Positions 60,310-64,000 of a stretch of DNA of 64,000 nt are shown one piece after another. The position numbers were made by a program, and so were the translations under genes. Position 1 is the first letter of the stretch, and every line of letters starts with the position of its first letter. The stretch lies in contig NZ_CP035492.1 in NCBI RefSeq assembly GCF_004135365.1, positions 2,588,001 through 2,652,000 of the forward strand, written 5' to 3'. This DNA is from Paenibacillus protaetiae (lineage in GTDB: Bacteria > Bacillota > Bacilli > Paenibacillales > Paenibacillaceae). The notes under the pieces are model-generated. The model had not been told where the DNA came from. It worked only from the letters and a program-made list of their open reading frames with translations, and ran no database searches.

Positions 60310-61377
60310 TTATGCCGTCTCTACCCGGCTCTTCATCGGCGCTGTGGAATTCCGCTGCACAAGCGTCGTTGAGATCATAACCAGCTCCGGCAATTTATCC
60401 GGCGTATGGAGACGCTCGAGAATGAGCTGAGTCGCCTTTGCGCCGATTTCTTCCTTCGGCACGCTGATCGTCGTCAGCTTAGGCTCCTTCAATTCCGCCA
60501 GCGTCAGGTCATCGAACCCGACAACCGATATTTGTCCAGGACACGAAATACCCCACTCCTGGAAAAACGCCATGGAGTCCATTGCGATCAGGTCATTGGC
60601 GCAGAAAATCGCGGTTACCGGATTATCGGATTGACAATGGCGCTTCAAATCCGCTTTATATTCGGGCTTCGTATACATGCCGTTGCCGCTGACGCCCATC
60701 CCTTCGATGACGGCGAAGCTTGCCTCTTCGTTGCCGTTGCCGTTGCCGTTGAAGCTTTGTACGGCTGCCTTGAACCCCCGATAACGTTCCGAGAAGCTCC
60801 AAGTCGTGTCCGCGTCGCCAACAAACGCCAAATTGCGGTGTCCCTGCCTGAGCAGCAATTGCGCAGCCTGGTAAGCGCCCTGGTAGTTATTTGCAAGCAC
60901 GAGGTCCGTATCCGGGTCCTGCTCGCTTGGGTCAACGAGCACAAACGGAATATTTCGTTTCTTCAATTGATCCGTATAGTCTTTAGGCAGCTGCCCGAGC
61001 ACGATGGCGCCGTCCACCTTGTTTTCCGTAATGCTTGTAGGCATCCCCTCATTTACCCGCATAGATACGTCTATTGAGGAAAGCAGCATGCTATAATTGT
61101 GATCGGCCATTTCCCGGTCGATCCCTTTAATGATTTTGCCCCAATACTCTGGATCGTCCAGGTAAGCTCTCGGCATAAGCACCGCTAGATTGCCGGTCAC
61201 GCCGGACATCATTTTCTTCTTCGAGGACTTGATTCTATATCCGAGCTCTTCCGACGTTTTCCATATGAGTTCACGCGTCATGTCGTTGACGGCCGGATCA
61301 TTGGAGAGCGCTTTGGAGATTAACGCTTTCGATACACCAAGCTTGTCGGCGATCATTTGCAAGGTTACTTTCTTAAT
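60310..61377 (-). CDS. LacI-family transcriptional regulator, apparent ATT start
   Basis: The LacI-type HTH is at the N-terminus (KKVTLQMIADKLGVSKALIS, then KALSNDPAVND). A sugar-sensing periplasmic-binding-like domain follows (NLAVLMPRAYLDDPEYWGKI to SVVGFDDLTLAELKEPKLTT) and is of normal length. The frame is open back to TTG 61422, but that codon lies upstream of and overlaps the predicted -10 box, and has no ribosome binding site. GGGAG at 61386-61390 sits 8 nt before ATT 61377, and the protein from there (355 aa) matches the usual LacI N-terminus. Later TTG or ATG codons would cut into the HTH. Likely controls the downstream GH5-type gene. Confidence 0.85.
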   Translation of the reverse strand: MKKVTLQMIADKLGVSKALISKALSNDPAVNDMTRELIWKTSEELGYRIKSSKKKMMSGVTGNLAVLMPRAYLDDPEYWGKIIKGIDREMADHNYSMLLSSIDVSMRVNEGMPTSITENKVDGAIVLGQLPKDYTDQLKKRNIPFVLVDPSEQDPDTDLVLANNYQGAYQAAQLLLRQGHRNLAFVGDADTTWSFSERYRGFKAAVQSFNGNGNGNEEASFAVIEGMGVSGNGMYTKPEYKADLKRHCQSDNPVTAIFCANDLIAMDSMAFFQEWGISCPGQISVVGFDDLTLAELKEPKLTTISVPKEEIGAKATQLILERLHTPDKLPELVMISTTLVQRNSTAPMKSRVETA

Positions 61378-61410
61378 AGTAATCGCTCCCTTTATATTCC
61401 ACTTAACTAT

Positions 61411-61439
61411 ACCATATCTCAAATTTCAACTTATTTCAA
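61411..61439 (-). promoter_or_regulatory. sigma-A promoter of the LacI-type gene
   Basis: Minus strand TTGAAA, 17-bp spacer, TATGGT; predicted start of transcription near 61404, i.e. after the TTG at 61422. Confidence 0.65.
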
Positions 61440-61454
61440 CTTATGAATTGAAAA

Positions 61455-61488
61455 AAGCGGAGAATGACCCTTGAGCCATACTCCGCTT
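61455..61488 (-). terminator. terminator of the esterase-ThuA genes
   Basis: Minus strand AAGCGGAG / CTCCGCTT hairpin with an 18-nt loop followed by TTTTTC. Confidence 0.75.
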
Positions 61489-61529
61489 CGTCCGATCCCT
61501 GGTTAAATGTCTCCTTAACAGCTGCTGGT

Positions 61530-62201
61530 TCAGCTGTGCTCGTTCATGCCTGCACTACTGAACCCGAGCAAAACGCGTTTCAGCAGCAGCTGATACGAAG
61601 GGTGAAGCCATACGCCAATGTAATGGCCGGGCGTCAGAACCGCAACACGCCCGCTCCCGCGCCGGAGCATCCAGCCTGCCGGCTGAATGCCATGTTCAGA
61701 CTCGCTGTGCATAAAAATGTCCGCCTCATCCGTATCCGCTTCCATCTCATAATGCTCGTCATGCACAACGAAACGGTCCATTCCGCCCGTTATCCGCGCT
61801 GCCAAGGAGGCGGCCTCGCCCCGGGCAGGAATAAGCGTGACGGGACCAGGGGCCGGGTGAGAACGAAATACGCCGCCGGCAAGCGAACGGAAGAGAGGCT
61901 CTTCCTTGTATCCTACCGTTCCCGCATGAAGAACAAGCAGCCCTTTGCCCCGTTCCACATAGTCCCGGAATGCAGCTTGAACCTCTTCTGTCAGCCAAGG
62001 CGTACGGTCTTCTGCGGATACCCGGTTCGACTTGGCCAAGATGACAGCATCGAAACGGTCCATCCACGCTGCCGACCATTCCCTCGCATGCGTGCTGTAT
62101 TCGAACTGCAGCCCGTCCCCGGCGAGCGGTGCGAGGCCTTGCTTTACTATTTCTGCAGGATGCCATTCATCGTCGCATAACACACCAATCCGCAAACCCA
62201 T
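61530..62201 (-). CDS. ThuA-like protein (trehalose-utilisation/glutamine amidotransferase fold)
   Basis: This 223-aa protein starts LRIGVLCDDEWHPAEIVKQG, with VILAKSNRVSAED, RGKGLLVLHAGTVGY and VLTPGHYIGVWLHPSYQLLL. The fold is that of class I amidotransferases, but the Cys nucleophile position is replaced by His-Ala in LLVLHAG, as in ThuA proteins. ThuA is linked to disaccharide (3-keto-glycoside) metabolism in other bacteria; here the role is inferred from family only. Start ATG 62201 lies 5 nt after the esterase stop; an overlapping longer frame is unlikely. Confidence 0.82.
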   Translation of the reverse strand: MGLRIGVLCDDEWHPAEIVKQGLAPLAGDGLQFEYSTHAREWSAAWMDRFDAVILAKSNRVSAEDRTPWLTEEVQAAFRDYVERGKGLLVLHAGTVGYKEEPLFRSLAGGVFRSHPAPGPVTLIPARGEAASLAARITGGMDRFVVHDEHYEMEADTDEADIFMHSESEHGIQPAGWMLRRGSGRVAVLTPGHYIGVWLHPSYQLLLKRVLLGFSSAGMNEHS

Positions 62202-62206
62202 CTGCC

Positions 62207-63010
62207 TCACGCCCCTTCGTACTGCCGCAGCGGGAGCCACGCCATTGCCCGCTGGACATATTTGTCCCAGAACGGCCACACGTGCTCCGCTCCGGGTTCC
62301 TCCTCATAAGTCAGATCAATCCGGCCCTCGAACGCATCCTTGAATTCGCGCCCAAGCTCATAATTAAAGTCGGCCGTTCCGCAAGCATGATAAAACTTGG
62401 GCAGCTCCACGCCGCCGGCAATGCGCTGCTCTAACAGCCGGAGCAGATTGTCATCGCCTTCGATGTACTCCTCATATGAGCCAAAAGTCAGCTTGGCCAT
62501 CCGGTGGATCATCGGATTAAAAAATGTCGTTTTGTCCGACAAACGCCAGCGCTGATCCAAACTGCCGGACAAGCTTGCAACGGCCGCAAACTTGTCCGGG
62601 CAAGTAATTCCGAGCTTAAATGCGCCATATCCTCCCATCGACAGGCCAATCGCAAACGTATCCTCGCGTTTGTCCGATACCGGGAACATGGATTGAACGA
62701 TGCGCGGCAGTTCTTCCGAAACGTATGTGAAATAATCGTAGCCCGCTTTCATATTGCTGTAGAAGCTGTACTGCACCGCAGGCATAACGACCGCCAGCCC
62801 TCGCTCGGAAGCATACCGCTCGATAGAAGTATACCGCTGCCAGGCGGAGTGGTCATCAGAGGCGCCATGCAGCAAATACAGTACCGGATAAGGCGCCTTG
62901 AAGCCTTGCGAAGAACCGGGAGCACGGTGATGCGCCTCCGGCAAAATGACGTTCATCGAGCAGCCTTGGGCTAATGTTTGAGACAGGAATTGCACTTGCA
63001 AAAAAGCCAC
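62207..63010 (-). CDS. esterase of the FrmB/XynZ (esterase D-like) family
   Basis: This 267-aa alpha/beta hydrolase has PVLYLLHGASDDHSAWQRYT at the oxyanion side, nucleophile Ser in IGLSMGGYGAFKLG (about 118), Asp in YHACGTADFNYELG and His in EPGAEHVWPFWD. Related proteins are acetyl-xylan or S-formylglutathione esterases. Next to a ThuA-like gene and a glycosidase locus, a carbohydrate deacetylase-type role is plausible. GTG start with AAAGGAGG 9 nt upstream. No signal peptide. Confidence 0.86.
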   Translation of the reverse strand: MAFLQVQFLSQTLAQGCSMNVILPEAHHRAPGSSQGFKAPYPVLYLLHGASDDHSAWQRYTSIERYASERGLAVVMPAVQYSFYSNMKAGYDYFTYVSEELPRIVQSMFPVSDKREDTFAIGLSMGGYGAFKLGITCPDKFAAVASLSGSLDQRWRLSDKTTFFNPMIHRMAKLTFGSYEEYIEGDDNLLRLLEQRIAGGVELPKFYHACGTADFNYELGREFKDAFEGRIDLTYEEEPGAEHVWPFWDKYVQRAMAWLPLRQYEGA

Positions 63011-63186
63011 AAAAAATCCCCTCCTTTGCTCATCCTATTAGGTGCATGGCATGCTCCCGGCATATTCATCAGCACCTGCATGCTCGTAGCGCTGTCGCTG
63101 TACAGTGATATTATCGTATTCGGATTGACGCGGATGAAGTCCGGCTGCCTCGCTGCAACTGCTGCACGGTGCAGATCCGCTTGCGG

Positions 63187-63918
63187 CTACCAAGGCATCT
63201 CGGCGCCTGTATAGTCCACGAATGGCGGATGTGCCCGTTCCGCCGTCTCGCCGATATAGCCTTGAATGTAATTCGTAATGGATTCAGCCGCTTCCTCCGG
63301 TTCTATAGCTGCATTCTCATTGCGCTCGCCGCCCATATACGTCTTCATCCAGCCCGGATGAACCGCCAGCGCTTTCCCGCCCAGCTTGCGCAGCTCATTA
63401 TGCATAATATTCGTCTGGACGTTAAGCGCGGCCTTCGACATGCAATAGCCGTACCAGCCTTCCCGCCACGTTTGATTGATTTGGCCCGCTTCGGACGAAA
63501 TGTTCACCACAATCTTGCCGCTTCCCTTCGCAAGCAAACCGCTTAACGCACTCGTCACGCGGAGCGGCCCCATCGCATTCACCTCGTAAATCCGGCGCAC
63601 AAGCCCGAAGTCGATATTCGCGGGTCCCAAGATTGAACCTTCGTGCCCGCCGGCGATGCCCGCGTTATTAATGAGCAAATCAATGTGCCCTGCCCGGTCC
63701 GCGATCAGTTGCGCCGCCCGTTCTACGCTCTCGCCGCTTGCCACATCCAATGGAATAGGGGCGATGCGGGACGCGAGCTCAGGCGGAGCCTCATCAAGCG
63801 CATGCCAGTCCGGCATATACCGTCCGGCGAACACGCGGTAGCCGGCACGGGCCAATTGCAGCGCAAGCGCAAAACCAAGCCCCCGGTCCGCGCCGGTTAC
63901 ACAAGCGATTTTGTCCAT
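63187..63918 (-). CDS. SDR-family oxidoreductase
   Basis: This 243-aa short-chain dehydrogenase has the nucleotide motif VTGADRGLGFALALQLA (variant of TGxxxGxG), NNAGIAGGHEG, Ser in VVNISSEAGQI and the catalytic pair YGYCMSKAALN. Start ATG 63918 follows GAGG; a frame to 63987 is open but without such a site. Substrate unknown. The 176-bp gap to the esterase gene shows no terminator, so co-transcription is possible. The last 82 bp of the window (63919-64000) hold no gene I can identify. Confidence 0.88.
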   Translation of the reverse strand: MDKIACVTGADRGLGFALALQLARAGYRVFAGRYMPDWHALDEAPPELASRIAPIPLDVASGESVERAAQLIADRAGHIDLLINNAGIAGGHEGSILGPANIDFGLVRRIYEVNAMGPLRVTSALSGLLAKGSGKIVVNISSEAGQINQTWREGWYGYCMSKAALNVQTNIMHNELRKLGGKALAVHPGWMKTYMGGERNENAAIEPEEAAESITNYIQGYIGETAERAHPPFVDYTGAEMPW

Positions 63919-64000
63919 AACCTCATGCCTCCCTTCTCGACGCCATTGCGTTATCCGCAATAACAAAAGCTGAAGCCGGCCCGGCACACCGGCCCCAAGC

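Overview
The window reads as chromosome of a Paenibacillus-like, spore-forming Firmicute. Supporting signs are a B. subtilis-type pur operon in the order purE-K-B-C-S-Q-L-F-M-N-H-D, neighbouring orthologues of B. subtilis yerB, yerC, dgkB (yerQ) and rlmCD (yefA), a spore-cortex-type LysM/GH18 protein, strong AGGAGG ribosome binding sites, CcpA-like cre sites, and several Lpl-type ABC sugar transporters with a membrane-anchored AraC sensor-regulator. The assignment rests on gene content and order read by eye; no database search was run.

Layout. 1-4.3 kb is an AT-rich accessory patch: a broken large serine recombinase, an apparently intact IS3-family element and a single-chain DUF262/HNH (GmrSD-like) putative defence nuclease, ending exactly at the rlmCD terminator. 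4.4-14.4 kb is a yer-like core block: rlmCD, dgkB, yerC-cbiX, a VrrA-like repeat protein, a Pho-boxed DUF47-Pit phosphate transport operon, a YerB lipoprotein and an alpha/beta hydrolase. 14.6-19 kb holds a very small membrane protein and a three-gene operon of FG-GAP lipoprotein, OmpR-type regulator and sensor kinase. 19.3-37 kb is carbohydrate uptake: an orphan solute-binding protein plus AraC sensor; SBP-LplB-LplC-GH88; and LplB-LplC-SBP-GH38 mannosidase, divergent from a GntR/LacI-hybrid regulator. 38-52.7 kb is the complete twelve-gene pur operon on the minus strand, with inverted PurBoxes, a strong promoter and a guanine-type riboswitch in front of purE. 52.9-58.5 kb carries a LysM-GH18 protein, an OatA-like acyltransferase, a MarR regulator, a nitroreductase and a YneR-like protein, with a dense DnaA-box cluster. 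58.7-64 kb holds a GH5-type mannanase, a LacI regulator and an SDR-esterase-ThuA group.

How it fits together. Guanine and PRPP (through PurR) both gate the pur operon. The sugar loci pair transport with intracellular hydrolysis of oligosaccharides (unsaturated uronides by GH88, mannosides by GH38 and GH5). They appear to be under local regulators and CcpA.

The most unusual features are the DnaA-box cluster far from any dnaA gene; tandem-repeat tracts inside or beside housekeeping genes (rlmCD N-terminus, cbiX C-terminus, the response-regulator linker, the purN-purH spacer); a LacI gene whose only plausible start appears to be ATT; PhoP boxes in front of a low-affinity Pit operon; and several strong unexplained inverted repeats. 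I saw no CRISPR array, tRNA or rRNA.
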